DNA of 64,000 nt from Pedobacter steynii (GCF_900103665.1 NZ_FNGY01000004.1:515951-579950), one strand, 5' to 3'; numbered from the stretch's first letter, positions 35,901 through 43,446 are shown. Notes: a model not told the origin generated them from the sequence alone. Numbers and translations: made by a program.

Positions 35901-36491
35901 ATCGGAGAAATTGCAGAATTTGAAGGAACACTGTACGGAATCACTGCAGCTGCGGAACAACAGGCGGAAGTCGTGGCTAAATTCCATAATGGCGACATCA
36001 GTACCTATTACCAGGGGAGTCTGTTTATGAACATCATCAAGATCCATGGATTTGACCTCTGCAGTATTGGACTATCCGAATGCCCCGACCAGGTAAACTA
36101 TGAAGAAATTGTATTTATCGATAAGGCCAAACGCTATTACAAAAAGTGCATTATCCATCAGGACAAGCTTGTAGGAACGATTTTAATCGGTGATAAGAGT
36201 GAATTCCTGGAATTCAGAGATTTGATTGCCAACAAAACAGAGCTGAGCGATAAGAGACTGCAATTGCTGAGAAGCGGAAAAAAGACCGAACCCGTGAGCG
36301 GAAAACTGGTCTGCAGCTGCAATAATGTTGGTGTAGGAAATCTGCAAAAGAAAATCGCTTCCGGCTGCCTGGACCTCGGACAGCTTTGTGAAGCAACGGG
36401 TGCTGGGATGGGTTGCGGATCCTGCAAACCGGAAGTGAAACTAATTCTTCAGGAAGCCTTACAAACACAATTGTCAGAAAAAATAAGTTAA
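32976..36491 (+). CDS. Assimilatory nitrate reductase fused to FAD/NAD(P)H reductase and BFD [2Fe-2S] domain
   Basis: 1171 aa. Residues 1 to ~690 form a NasA/NapA-type molybdo-enzyme: [4Fe-4S] site C13-x2-C16-x3-C20...C48, molybdenum-ligand Cys142 in SRLCMSSAV and a C-terminal MPT-binding domain (ILTTGRVRDQWHTMS). Residues ~705-1050 are a NirB-like flavoprotein (VVIGAGAGSHGFVRSYREI, ATGSRATLP, AIVGGGLLGLEMAASL, VYAIGEIAEF). The last ~80 carry a BFD-type cluster site (LVCSCNN, GAGMGCGSCKP). One polypeptide can therefore pass electrons from NAD(P)H to nitrate. The first nucleotide motif is unusual (GAGAGSHG). It is followed at 1 bp by a rubredoxin-containing gene. Confidence 0.92.
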   Translation: MPAHTNKVFTSTCCYCGVGCGVKVTLDKNDNIAVEGDTDHPVNRGMLCSKGLNLQYTVNDKSDRLLYPQMRYGKSMPMQRVSWDDALTRTAAVFKTFIDKYGPDSVAFYASGQCLTEEYYVINKLIKGFIGSNNIDTNSRLCMSSAVTAYKMALGEDSVPVCYEDIELADCFFVTGANPAWCHPILWRRIEAHKAANPEVKLIIADPRITDSCGLADLHLQLNPGTDVTLNYAIGRALIEKGKIDIDFINLHTSGFEDYRKRVFERTLEEAALICGLTLAEIELAASYIADAKGFLTLWTMGLNQSSIGVNKNLSLINLNLITGHIGKPGSGPFSLTGQPNAMGGREVGGLANLLPAHRDLNNEAHRLEVQKFWGGASISDKAGLTATEMFEALNDGRLKAIWILCTNPLTSLPNARFAEQALKKAKFVVVQEITDKAETLSYADVILPAAAWTEKEGTMTNSERRISHLQKVIDAPGEALPDAEIICRFATKMGYKGFEYKCMEDIYKEHAKLTYRTSINISGLDYQQIDNSKTIQWPYHKKTKSGTKRLFTNHLFHTASKKAMIHSPSDELKSELPDEDFPFILTTGRVRDQWHTMSKTGKVSKLKQHIKHAFLEIHPADAALLDITDQQILVVSSRRGEVQVKAKVSATIKQGVVFLPMHWGKILGSDLNRANNITSTIIDPISKEPDFKYCAVRIEKYKKDFQRIVVIGAGAGSHGFVRSYREINTRDEITVFSTENLPFYNRVMLPDYISGTQKWEQLIKMKDDEESAHHISHLRGIGIEAINREKKYVRDVTGRKTPYDVLVMATGSRATLPKNAPALPGIFTMRNRNDADNFKKHIPKNAHVAIVGGGLLGLEMAASLRETGVQITIIQRVSRFLNRQLDPLGSQLLHEEMVDQGCDIYYNDEVQIYYGRSKLTGIELKSGRRINCDAVILAIGTTPNIELARECGLDCKRGVLVNERLQTSDPSVYAIGEIAEFEGTLYGITAAAEQQAEVVAKFHNGDISTYYQGSLFMNIIKIHGFDLCSIGLSECPDQVNYEEIVFIDKAKRYYKKCIIHQDKLVGTILIGDKSEFLEFRDLIANKTELSDKRLQLLRSGKKTEPVSGKLVCSCNNVGVGNLQKKIASGCLDLGQLCEATGAGMGCGSCKPEVKLILQEALQTQLSEKIS

Positions 36492-36492
36492 C

Positions 36493-37977
36493 ATGGAAAA
36501 CACGGAAATTAAAACCCATCAGATCAAAGTTAACCTTCCCGGAGGAATCGTCTCTGTAGGTGACCTTTCGGTGATGCTGGAAACGCTGGAAAAATCCGGA
36601 GTAGAAAACCTGCGCTTTGGCACCCGGCAGCAGCTTTATTTTTCAGCAACATCCGCTCAGCTGGAAGATATTGAACATGGTTTTCTCATTTCCGATACCG
36701 ATTTTGAAACAGATACAGACCGGCACCCAAATATCGTCAGCTCCTATGTCGCAGAAGATTTATTTAACAGCTCAAACTGGTTGCGCGAAGGGGTTTATAA
36801 GGACATACTAGACACGTTTAGCTATACGCCAGGACTCAAAATAAACCTGATTGATGACAGCCAGAACCTGATTCCTTTTTTCAGCGGAAATTTAAACTTT
36901 ATCTCCTCAGATATCGGCAGTTACTGGCACCTGTACATCCGCTTCCCAAAAACCAATATCATCTATTACTGGTCTTCCCTGGTTTATTCAGAAGACATCG
37001 CAGTACTGAGCGAAGCGATTGAAAACACCATATTAACCCAGAAAAGTTTATACTTTGATCAGCCGGAGATTGAGGGAAGACAACTTGAAACAATGGTAAG
37101 GGCCAGTGGCAGCTTTCTATTTCAGGAAGCTGCCTCCCCGCTTAAGCTACCCGATTTCCAGCTCCCCTATTATGAAGGCTTTAATAAATACAACGAAAAA
37201 TACTGGCTGGGCATTTACCGTAGAAACGAATTGTTTCCCATTGTCTTTTTGAAAGAACTCTGCAAAGTTTGCAGTAAAACACGAATCGGCCAGATCCACA
37301 CCACTCCATGGAAATCAATCATTATCAAAGGAGTAGAACCTGCAGACCGTAAGTTATGGAACGCCATACTGGATAAAAACCGGATGAACGTCCGTCACGC
37401 CTCCAACGAACTAAACTGGCAGACAGAAGACCTTTGCGAAGAAGGATTAAAACTAAAACACGAATTGGTAGCCGGATTTAACGCCGCTGACCTGCGAACA
37501 TTCAAGCTTTGCTTTGCCATTAAAATCAATCCAAAGAGTGGGCTTTTCGGTTCTGTGATCATTAAAAAGCAAACGCAGGAAGATCACAATGATGCCCGTT
37601 TTGATTTGTTGCACACCACCGACTTCAACCCCAATTCTAAACATTACCACGCCTATGTCAGGGGGATCAGCAAAGCAGACCTGCTTCCTCAGCTAACCAG
37701 GCTTTGCGAAGCGTACTATCAGCAACAAACCCTCGCTGCAGGAGAACAGGCAGACCACTATTATGAAACCGACAACCCTATTGAACCGGAACTCAGCTAC
37801 GTTCATCAATGCAAGCATTGCCTGAGTATTTATGATGAGGCCTGGGGAGAAGAAAGCTTCAATATCCCTGCAGGAACGCCTTTCTCCGGGCTTCCAGACG
37901 ATTACTGCTGCCCGCTCTGCGAGTCTGCCCGTACTGAATTTACCCCGATCATTAAAGAAACCCTAAATACATTTTAA
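36493..37977 (+). CDS. Half-nitrite-reductase-like protein with C-terminal rubredoxin domain
   Basis: 494 aa. The N-terminus (KVNLPGGIVSVGDLSVMLETLEKSGVENLRFGTRQQLYF) resembles the ferredoxin-like half-domain of nitrite/sulfite reductases, and a second diverged copy appears later (VAGFNAADLRTFKLCFAIKINPKSGLF). The Cx5C...Cx3C pattern that binds siroheme/[4Fe-4S] is absent. The last ~50 residues are a rubredoxin: HQCKHC near 440 and YCCPLC near 478. With only 1 bp between it and the nitrate reductase, an electron-transfer or assembly role is likely. The exact function is unknown to me. Confidence 0.75.
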   Translation: MENTEIKTHQIKVNLPGGIVSVGDLSVMLETLEKSGVENLRFGTRQQLYFSATSAQLEDIEHGFLISDTDFETDTDRHPNIVSSYVAEDLFNSSNWLREGVYKDILDTFSYTPGLKINLIDDSQNLIPFFSGNLNFISSDIGSYWHLYIRFPKTNIIYYWSSLVYSEDIAVLSEAIENTILTQKSLYFDQPEIEGRQLETMVRASGSFLFQEAASPLKLPDFQLPYYEGFNKYNEKYWLGIYRRNELFPIVFLKELCKVCSKTRIGQIHTTPWKSIIIKGVEPADRKLWNAILDKNRMNVRHASNELNWQTEDLCEEGLKLKHELVAGFNAADLRTFKLCFAIKINPKSGLFGSVIIKKQTQEDHNDARFDLLHTTDFNPNSKHYHAYVRGISKADLLPQLTRLCEAYYQQQTLAAGEQADHYYETDNPIEPELSYVHQCKHCLSIYDEAWGEESFNIPAGTPFSGLPDDYCCPLCESARTEFTPIIKETLNTF

Positions 37978-37980
37978 GTC

Positions 37981-38712
37981 ATGGAACAAGACATCACCAT
38001 CGCATTTACTTTATACCTTGTAGGTTTTCTTTACGCTTCCGTTGGCCATGGTGGCGCAAGCGGCTACATTGCCGTACTTTCTTTATTTGCCATCCCGGTG
38101 AGTACCTATAAACCGTTGATACTCGTCTTGAATATCCTGGTGGCTGGCATGGGATTTTATCATTTCTGGAAAGCAGGGTATTTTAGGTGGCAATTGTGCC
38201 GGTTATTTCTCATCACCTCCGTTCCAGCAGCATTTATTGGCTCAAAATACTCGCTCGAAGGCAATATTTACCATTATTTATTAGGGTTGGCCCTGGTCCT
38301 GCCTATCATTAAGCTACTGGGTATAAAGCCGAATGAAACCGAAAACCCTAAACCGGTAAAGCTCCTGCCTGCCCTCCTGATCGGCACACTCATCGGTGGT
38401 CTTTCCGGAATGCTCAACATTGGCGGAGGCATATTCCTGAGCCCGGTACTCATTTTGCTGGGCTGGGCTAATGTAAAGGAGGCGGCCGCGGCCTCTGCCC
38501 TATTTATCGTATTAAATTCCTTAAGTGGATTATTGGGGAGTTCTGCAGCACTGATGATCACACCTTCTGCCGTTACCTGGTTTATTATGGCCGCTACCGG
38601 CGGAATTACCGGTGCCTATTTTGGCAGCACCCGATTTCAAAACATCACGGTACGGTATCTTTTGAGCGCTGTACTGACCATTGCATCCGTTAAACTTTTA
38701 TTTTTTATGTGA
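37981..38712 (+). CDS. TauE/SafE (TSUP) family membrane permease
   Basis: 243 aa with about 7-8 hydrophobic segments and the two repeated TSUP motifs: LYASVGHGGASGYIAVLSLF near the N-terminus and LIGGLSGMLNIGGGIFLSPVLI in the second half. TSUP proteins move small anions or sulfur compounds such as sulfite and sulfoacetate. It starts 3 bp after the rubredoxin gene and overlaps moaA by one base (TGATG). A role in handling nitrite, sulfite or molybdate is suggested only by its place in the operon, which has no other molybdate transporter. Confidence 0.8.
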   Translation: MEQDITIAFTLYLVGFLYASVGHGGASGYIAVLSLFAIPVSTYKPLILVLNILVAGMGFYHFWKAGYFRWQLCRLFLITSVPAAFIGSKYSLEGNIYHYLLGLALVLPIIKLLGIKPNETENPKPVKLLPALLIGTLIGGLSGMLNIGGGIFLSPVLILLGWANVKEAAAASALFIVLNSLSGLLGSSAALMITPSAVTWFIMAATGGITGAYFGSTRFQNITVRYLLSAVLTIASVKLLFFM

Positions 38713-39674
38713 TGGAACAGCTAAAAGACCATTTGGGAAGAACTTTTAAGACACTAAGAATCAGCCTCATCAACACCTGCAATATGGCTTGTACTTATTG
38801 CAGTTACAGCAACGAAGAGAACCAGAAAAACCATACAGAAAGCAAGGGTAAGGGATTGACCGCAAAGGAATTGATGAATCTGATTGCTCAGTTACATGAA
38901 CGTCTGAACTTTAGTACCATTCGTTTTACAGGAGGTGAACCCCTATTATATAAAGAACTTCCGGAACTGATTAAAGGCGCCCGAAAACTAGGCATTACCG
39001 ATCTGAACCTGACTAGCAACGGGCTGTTGCTTCAAAAACAAGTACCTGCATTAAAAGCTGCCGGACTGACCGCGATCAATGTCTCGCTGGACGCAACAGA
39101 CCCACTTACTTTTTTCATGATGGGAAGAAGACATGGGCTTGATCAAACACTCAAAGGAATAGATGCAGCGCTGAATGCCGGCATTGCGGTAAAAATAAAC
39201 TCGGTCATCATGAAAGGGATGAACCACAATCAGGTGATTCCCTTATTAAAATACGCCGCTGATCAACAGATCATCATTCGGTTTTTAGAGATCATGGCTA
39301 TGGGACATTTACACGGAAAGGCGGATGAATACTTTTTCTCCCAATCTGAAATGCTCCAGCTGATCAGTACACAATACAGATTTAGCCCTATCCCAAGAAA
39401 ACAGGCCGCCACGGCCAATTACTGGCAAACGGAAGCGGGAAATATATTTGGCATCATTGCCAATGAAAGTCAGCCTTTCTGTACTGATTGCGACCGCCTG
39501 CGACTGGATGTCTATGGGAATATTTACGGCTGTCTGAGCAATGACCAGCCCATCGCAATAAAAGGCGTTTCCGCTCCTGCCGATCTGGATCGACGATTAA
39601 GGGAAGCACTCGCACAAAAACAAAGTATAAAATTTACAGGAAGCAAGTTAAGCATGCTTCATATAGGAGGATAA
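38712..39674 (+). CDS. moaA: GTP 3',8-cyclase
   Basis: 320 aa from ATG at 38712 overlapping the previous stop as TGATG; a GTG one codon earlier is also possible. Radical-SAM cluster Cys23-x3-Cys27-x2-Cys30 (NTCNMACTYCSYS), the FTGGEPLLY motif, and the second cluster site FCTDCDRLRLDVYGNIYGC are all present. The chain ends in GG as MoaA proteins do. With MoaC it makes cyclic pyranopterin monophosphate from GTP. Confidence 0.95.
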   Translation: MEQLKDHLGRTFKTLRISLINTCNMACTYCSYSNEENQKNHTESKGKGLTAKELMNLIAQLHERLNFSTIRFTGGEPLLYKELPELIKGARKLGITDLNLTSNGLLLQKQVPALKAAGLTAINVSLDATDPLTFFMMGRRHGLDQTLKGIDAALNAGIAVKINSVIMKGMNHNQVIPLLKYAADQQIIIRFLEIMAMGHLHGKADEYFFSQSEMLQLISTQYRFSPIPRKQAATANYWQTEAGNIFGIIANESQPFCTDCDRLRLDVYGNIYGCLSNDQPIAIKGVSAPADLDRRLREALAQKQSIKFTGSKLSMLHIGG

Positions 39675-39678
39675 AACA

Positions 39679-39912
39679 ATGAAAATACAGGTATTTGCCA
39701 TATTAAAGGACTTTTTCAAAAAGGAGTTTGAGTTTAAAACCAGCGTCCACACCATCGCCGATTTAAGAGTAGCGCTCGCCCTGATCAACCCGGAGGCTAC
39801 AGCGGTGCTGAAACTTTGCCGCTTCGCGGTACAGGACGAAATGGTAACCGACCATTATCCCTTAACGGGAAACGAGCATGTTTTGGTTATTCCACCTAGC
39901 AGCGGAGGGTAA
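39679..39912 (+). CDS. moaD: Molybdopterin synthase sulfur carrier subunit
   Basis: 77 aa ubiquitin-like protein ending in PPSSGG, the C-terminal Gly-Gly that is thiocarboxylated after adenylylation by MoeB. It lies 4 bp after moaA and 1 bp before moaE, its partner in molybdopterin synthase. Confidence 0.93.
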   Translation: MKIQVFAILKDFFKKEFEFKTSVHTIADLRVALALINPEATAVLKLCRFAVQDEMVTDHYPLTGNEHVLVIPPSSGG

Positions 39913-39913
39913 C

Positions 39914-40381
39914 ATGGATTTCATCACCAAGAAACAGATTGACCTGGTGGCATTGCTTCAGAAATCACATTGCCCTACTGCCGGAGCGGTGGTTTTATTT
40001 AGCGGTGAAGTCAGAAACCACAATATCGGTAAAGCCGTAAAGCACCTGGAGTACGAGGCCCATGCCGGAATGGCTACAAAAATGATTGCAGAAATTCTAC
40101 TGGCTGCAAGAAACCGCTGGAACCTGAGTATTGCCTATGCCCAACACAGAATTGGAAAGGTAAAAGTGACCGAATCAGCAGTGGTGGTCATTACCGCTTC
40201 CGTTCATCGTGGGGAAGCCTATGCCAGCAATCGCTATATCATTGACCGGATTAAACATGAGGTTCCGATCTGGAAATGTGAACATTTTACCGACGGCAGT
40301 AAGGAATGGGGAGGCAACTGTAATTGCCATACAGAAACCGGAGATCCAAATAAACACCTTTATGAGTTTAAAGTCTTATGA
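39914..40381 (+). CDS. moaE: Molybdopterin synthase catalytic subunit
   Basis: 155 aa from ATG at 39914; a longer frame begins inside moaD. MoaE motifs: GAVVLFSGEVRNHNIGKAVKHLEYEAH, IAYAQHRIGKVKVTESAVVVITASVHRGEAY and the active-site region DRIKHEVPIWKCEHFTDG. It converts cyclic pyranopterin monophosphate to molybdopterin using MoaD thiocarboxylate. Its stop overlaps the next start as ATGA. Confidence 0.94.
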   Translation: MDFITKKQIDLVALLQKSHCPTAGAVVLFSGEVRNHNIGKAVKHLEYEAHAGMATKMIAEILLAARNRWNLSIAYAQHRIGKVKVTESAVVVITASVHRGEAYASNRYIIDRIKHEVPIWKCEHFTDGSKEWGGNCNCHTETGDPNKHLYEFKVL

Positions 40382-40941
40382 TCAGGGGCTTGGTATTATG
40401 TGGCGGCGAGAGCAAACGGATGGGTAAAGACAAAGGCCTGATTGCGTTTGGATCAGGCAATTGGGCAGCACACGCAGTCTGGAAACTGGAACAGTTAAAT
40501 ATCCCTGTCAGCATCTCCATTAATCCCGCACAGATGCAAACGTATGGCCATTTCTTTTCTGCTGAGCAATTGATTGTAGATCGTACCCACGCAAAAGGGC
40601 CGCTGCAAGGTTTGCTCAGCACGCACCTTAAATACCCGGATGACGATCTCCTGCTCCTGGCTTGCGACATGATCGAAATGGATACAGAAACCTTAATAGA
40701 GCTGCTGGAGCATGCGCTCAAATTTCCAGGTTACGACTATTATGTATATGGGCAGGAAGATCTTACGGAACCTTTATGTGCCCTCTACCCTTCCGCCACT
40801 TTAAAAAAACTATATCAGGAACTGGAACAAGGTCATTTACCCGGCTTCTCCCTACACAAACTCATTAAAAAGGGCAATTACAAAACCCTTCCCATCAACA
40901 ATATTCAAACTTTCAATAATTATAATACCGCCACCATTTAA
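40378..40941 (+). CDS. mobA: Molybdenum cofactor guanylyltransferase-like protein
   Basis: 187 aa with the nucleotidyltransferase signature LVLCGGESKRMGKDKGLIAFG, the Lys/Asp region HAKGPLQGLLSTH and the metal-site motif LLLACDMIEMD (usually L-x-C-D-x-P). MobA adds GMP to Mo-molybdopterin to give the bis-MGD form used by Nas/Nap-type nitrate reductases, matching the enzyme encoded upstream. It overlaps moaE by 4 bp. Confidence 0.88.
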   Translation: MIRGLVLCGGESKRMGKDKGLIAFGSGNWAAHAVWKLEQLNIPVSISINPAQMQTYGHFFSAEQLIVDRTHAKGPLQGLLSTHLKYPDDDLLLLACDMIEMDTETLIELLEHALKFPGYDYYVYGQEDLTEPLCALYPSATLKKLYQELEQGHLPGFSLHKLIKKGNYKTLPINNIQTFNNYNTATI

Positions 40942-40950
40942 ACTTTTCAT

Positions 40951-41367
40951 ATGACAGATCTTTACAAAAAATCAGTTTACCTCTTCTTTAGTCTTTGTAC
41001 CCTGACTTTAACCGCAAAGTCACAAAACAAGGGCAATTCTGTACAGACCAGGGCTACCCTTTTTGAGGGTGTAATCGTTGCTGGTTATGTAGACCAGGGA
41101 GCCTACATCAATTGTACCGGACCAGCCATCAAATTCTCTAAAAAACCAGTATCAGTATTGGTCGGATTACTCCCCAGCATACGCATTAAGAAAGACAAAG
41201 TAGCAGCTGGTGCCCCAAAGAATTCGGTACTTACCCCCAACCTGGGTCTTGGCATTACGGCAATTTACAAACACCTCGCCATTCAGGTTCCGCTGTATTA
41301 CAATGCTAAAACGAGCAGTAAAGATGGGAAATGGAATCCTGGTATCGGTGTAGGATACAAGTTCTAA
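40951..41367 (+). CDS. Small exported protein of unknown function, last gene of the nitrate operon
   Basis: 138 aa with a Sec-type signal (VYLFFSLCTLTLTAKSQ). The rest alternates polar and hydrophobic residues in short strands (GPAIKFSKKPVSVLVGLLPSI, LGLGITAIYKHLAIQVPLYY) and ends in an aromatic (GIGVGYKF), the pattern of a small outer-membrane beta-barrel. I do not recognise a family. It lies 9 bp after mobA and is followed by a strong terminator, so it belongs to the nitrate operon. It might be an outer-membrane pore for a substrate of the pathway, but that is speculation. Confidence 0.6.
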   Translation: MTDLYKKSVYLFFSLCTLTLTAKSQNKGNSVQTRATLFEGVIVAGYVDQGAYINCTGPAIKFSKKPVSVLVGLLPSIRIKKDKVAAGAPKNSVLTPNLGLGITAIYKHLAIQVPLYYNAKTSSKDGKWNPGIGVGYKF

Positions 41368-41371
41368 ATGA

Positions 41372-41400
41372 ATTAAGATTCCTGTGTAAGGAATCTTAAT
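41372..41400. terminator. Bidirectional terminator between the nitrate operon and the Crp/Fnr gene
   Basis: ATTAAGATTCC (41372-41382) pairs perfectly with GGAATCTTAAT (41390-41400) over 11 bp with a 7-base loop. It overlaps the last codons of the convergent Crp/Fnr gene and is followed by TTTC on the plus strand. Confidence 0.75.
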
Positions 41401-42059
41401 TTCAGTTCATTTACAATGGATATGTTCTTTCCGGACAAAGAGATTAGTTTTTCGTTTACCAATTCCGTGGTCATCCGGAATACCGTTTCGTAGGTTGCGC
41501 CGGTGAATGCCGCAAGATCCTGTTTACTCAGTTCTATATTCAGCTGACCGGCCTCATTAAGGCCAAACTGATCTTTTAATTGTAATAAGGCCACTGCAAG
41601 CCTGCTTTTAACAGACATCAAGGCCAGATTACGCATTTTCTTTTCTGATTCTTGTAGTTCATCTGCATAGAATAACATCAGGTTAAAGGCAAAATCATGG
41701 TTTACCTTTAAAGTAGCTATAAAAAATTCCAGGTCTATAAAACAAAGTGATGTTTCTTCAAGCGCAGTGGCAGAAATTGGATAAACAGAAGTATTGGTTC
41801 CTAAACCACGATGACCAAAGATTTTCCCCGGGTTGGCAAAGCGTACAATCAGTTCCTTATCACCCCAATGTTTATGCACTTTAACATTTCCATTTTGGAC
41901 AAAATACATCCCTGTTACCGGATCTCCTTCTCTAATAATCAACTCTCCTTTTTTGGCAATAAAGTTTTTACGGTTATTGTCGATTGCAGACTTCCATTCC
42001 TTCAGCACCATTCTGCACATCAGGCAGGTTTCAAGATCACAGCATTTACCTTTCTTCAT
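41373..42059 (-). CDS. Crp/Fnr-family regulator with N-terminal cysteine cluster
   Basis: 228 aa. The N-terminus has Cys6, Cys7, Cys12 and Cys15 (KCCDLETCLMCRM). Another Cys at 106 lies inside the cyclic-nucleotide-like fold (EETSLCFID). E. coli FNR holds its [4Fe-4S] with three N-terminal Cys and Cys122, about 93 residues after the last; here the gap is 91. The C-terminal helix-turn-helix (LSKQDLAAFTGATYETVFRMTTEL) keeps the Glu and Arg of E-T-V-x-R that read TGA/TCA half-sites, and such a site lies before nirB. It is convergent with the nitrate operon. Redox or NO control of that operon is inferred. Confidence 0.85.
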   Translation of the reverse strand: MKKGKCCDLETCLMCRMVLKEWKSAIDNNRKNFIAKKGELIIREGDPVTGMYFVQNGNVKVHKHWGDKELIVRFANPGKIFGHRGLGTNTSVYPISATALEETSLCFIDLEFFIATLKVNHDFAFNLMLFYADELQESEKKMRNLALMSVKSRLAVALLQLKDQFGLNEAGQLNIELSKQDLAAFTGATYETVFRMTTELVNEKLISLSGKNISIVNELKLRFLTQES

Positions 42060-42096
42060 AAATTATACAGCACCTGTTAAGTAGAGATTTCTAATA

Positions 42097-42118
42097 TCCT
42101 AAAAGTTTTCGGTTAGGA
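42097..42118. promoter_or_regulatory. Inverted repeat upstream of the Crp/Fnr gene
   Basis: TCCTAA (42097-42102) and TTAGGA (42113-42118) are perfect inverted repeats with a 10-base spacer, about 40 bp upstream of the Crp/Fnr start. It could be an operator or a leader hairpin. It does not match the TGA-N6-TCA site seen before nirB. Confidence 0.3.
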
Positions 42119-42157
42119 CATTCTATATCTTATTTATTACGGCAAAATTCATCGTCT

Positions 42158-43408
42158 TTATGGATCCATAGGTTCATCAAAATCAATTTGTAATGACATC
42201 ACATTCGGAAAAAATTCCAGTGCAGTGTCCGACAAACGTTTTCCCAGCCGATAAGGTTCATATCCTAATTCTTTGATACAGCGTTGGGGCATCACCTCAC
42301 CAATATACCTACTTTGAGATTTAACGGTTACCGTTAACGCAATTTTATCCATGGGCATGCCATATCTGAACATAATTCTGGCCGCATTGCGCAGATTGGT
42401 CGTGGTATGCCTGGCATGAGGCTCCATAATGATTACGCTTTCAGGAATTCGCAAGATATTCACCAAGTACTTCTTCATTTCATAAGCCTCACTATATTTG
42501 GTTTTGTAAGGATGTACCCTCCCACCCGATACCATGATAAAGGGAGCCATTCCATTCTTGTATTGTTCTGCTGCCAGCCGGCAACGCAACATCCCACCAG
42601 CACTTAATTCTGTGTCGGGCGCTTCAGGTCCTTCGCCCGGCACCAATATCAGGCTGTACCGGTACGCGCTAAAATTTGTTTTTTTTATAGCACCAAGACT
42701 CGCTTTGTTAACCGTACTCATCATCGGTTCATAATCTCCCGCATCATTTCTTTCGTTAATTTCCAGGGCAATCAGCGCAAACTGCATAGAAGGCTCAAAG
42801 AACAAATTGTTTTGAGCAGTCAAGCTCAATAAGGCATTTGTATTCACCAGCTCCGGGTAGCTTTTATCCTTCACATTAAATCCTATAGAATCGATTTTTG
42901 GGTAGTTGGCTTTGGCTCCTTCTACATAGACTTCAATGGTATGGTTAACTGCCTTCGCATCCTGGGCCCAGGCTTTGGCCAGCATTTCTTCCGGCTTCAA
43001 ATTACCGTATAAGGCATAACAACCGGAAGGAACAACATCGTTCTTCAGCAGGGCATTTAAGGGAGCACCTTGTTTATAAATATGGCTTAAACGAATGCCT
43101 ATACTGCTGATTTCATCTTCAGTGAATTTAAAGGCCGCGGCGAAACAAGCGATGTCATTACCACATGTTTTAAGGGCGTCCGCTATTTTCTGGGTTCTGC
43201 TTTTAAATAAATTACTCAGCTCAGGATCATTTTTAATCGCCTGTTTTACGGTCTCGTCTTGCTGGAACAAGGTAAGCAGGTAAAAGTTTTTATACTGAAC
43301 AGGGTTAAACGTAGTTTTAAGAAGATACTGTGGGTTTGGCTGCTGGACTTGCGCGCTGATACTTATCGTGCAAAGACAGCTGCAGATTAAAAGGAAAAGG
43401 GATCTCAT
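42158..43408 (-). CDS. Exported YdcF-family (DUF218) protein
   Basis: 416 aa with a Sec signal (MRSLFLLICSCLCTISISAQ). Residues to ~230 have no recognised domain. The C-terminal half is the DUF218/YdcF fold: SLILVPGEGPEAPDTELSAGGMLRCRLAAEQYKNG, FIMVSGGRVHPYKTKYSEAYEMKKYLV and EPHARHTTTNLRNAARIM. SanA/ElyC relatives act in envelope and cell-wall homeostasis, but the biochemical role of the domain is not settled. It stands alone between two terminators or opposed genes. Confidence 0.75.
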   Translation of the reverse strand: MRSLFLLICSCLCTISISAQVQQPNPQYLLKTTFNPVQYKNFYLLTLFQQDETVKQAIKNDPELSNLFKSRTQKIADALKTCGNDIACFAAAFKFTEDEISSIGIRLSHIYKQGAPLNALLKNDVVPSGCYALYGNLKPEEMLAKAWAQDAKAVNHTIEVYVEGAKANYPKIDSIGFNVKDKSYPELVNTNALLSLTAQNNLFFEPSMQFALIALEINERNDAGDYEPMMSTVNKASLGAIKKTNFSAYRYSLILVPGEGPEAPDTELSAGGMLRCRLAAEQYKNGMAPFIMVSGGRVHPYKTKYSEAYEMKKYLVNILRIPESVIIMEPHARHTTTNLRNAARIMFRYGMPMDKIALTVTVKSQSRYIGEVMPQRCIKELGYEPYRLGKRLSDTALEFFPNVMSLQIDFDEPMDP

Positions 43409-43446
43409 TTTCGTAACTGATAAAGTTAAACGTATTTAAAAATAAA

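Noticed and set aside
42151..42164. ATGGATCCAT palindrome at the end of the YdcF-family gene
   Set aside because: It overlaps the last codons, is short, and has no T-run or regulatory context.
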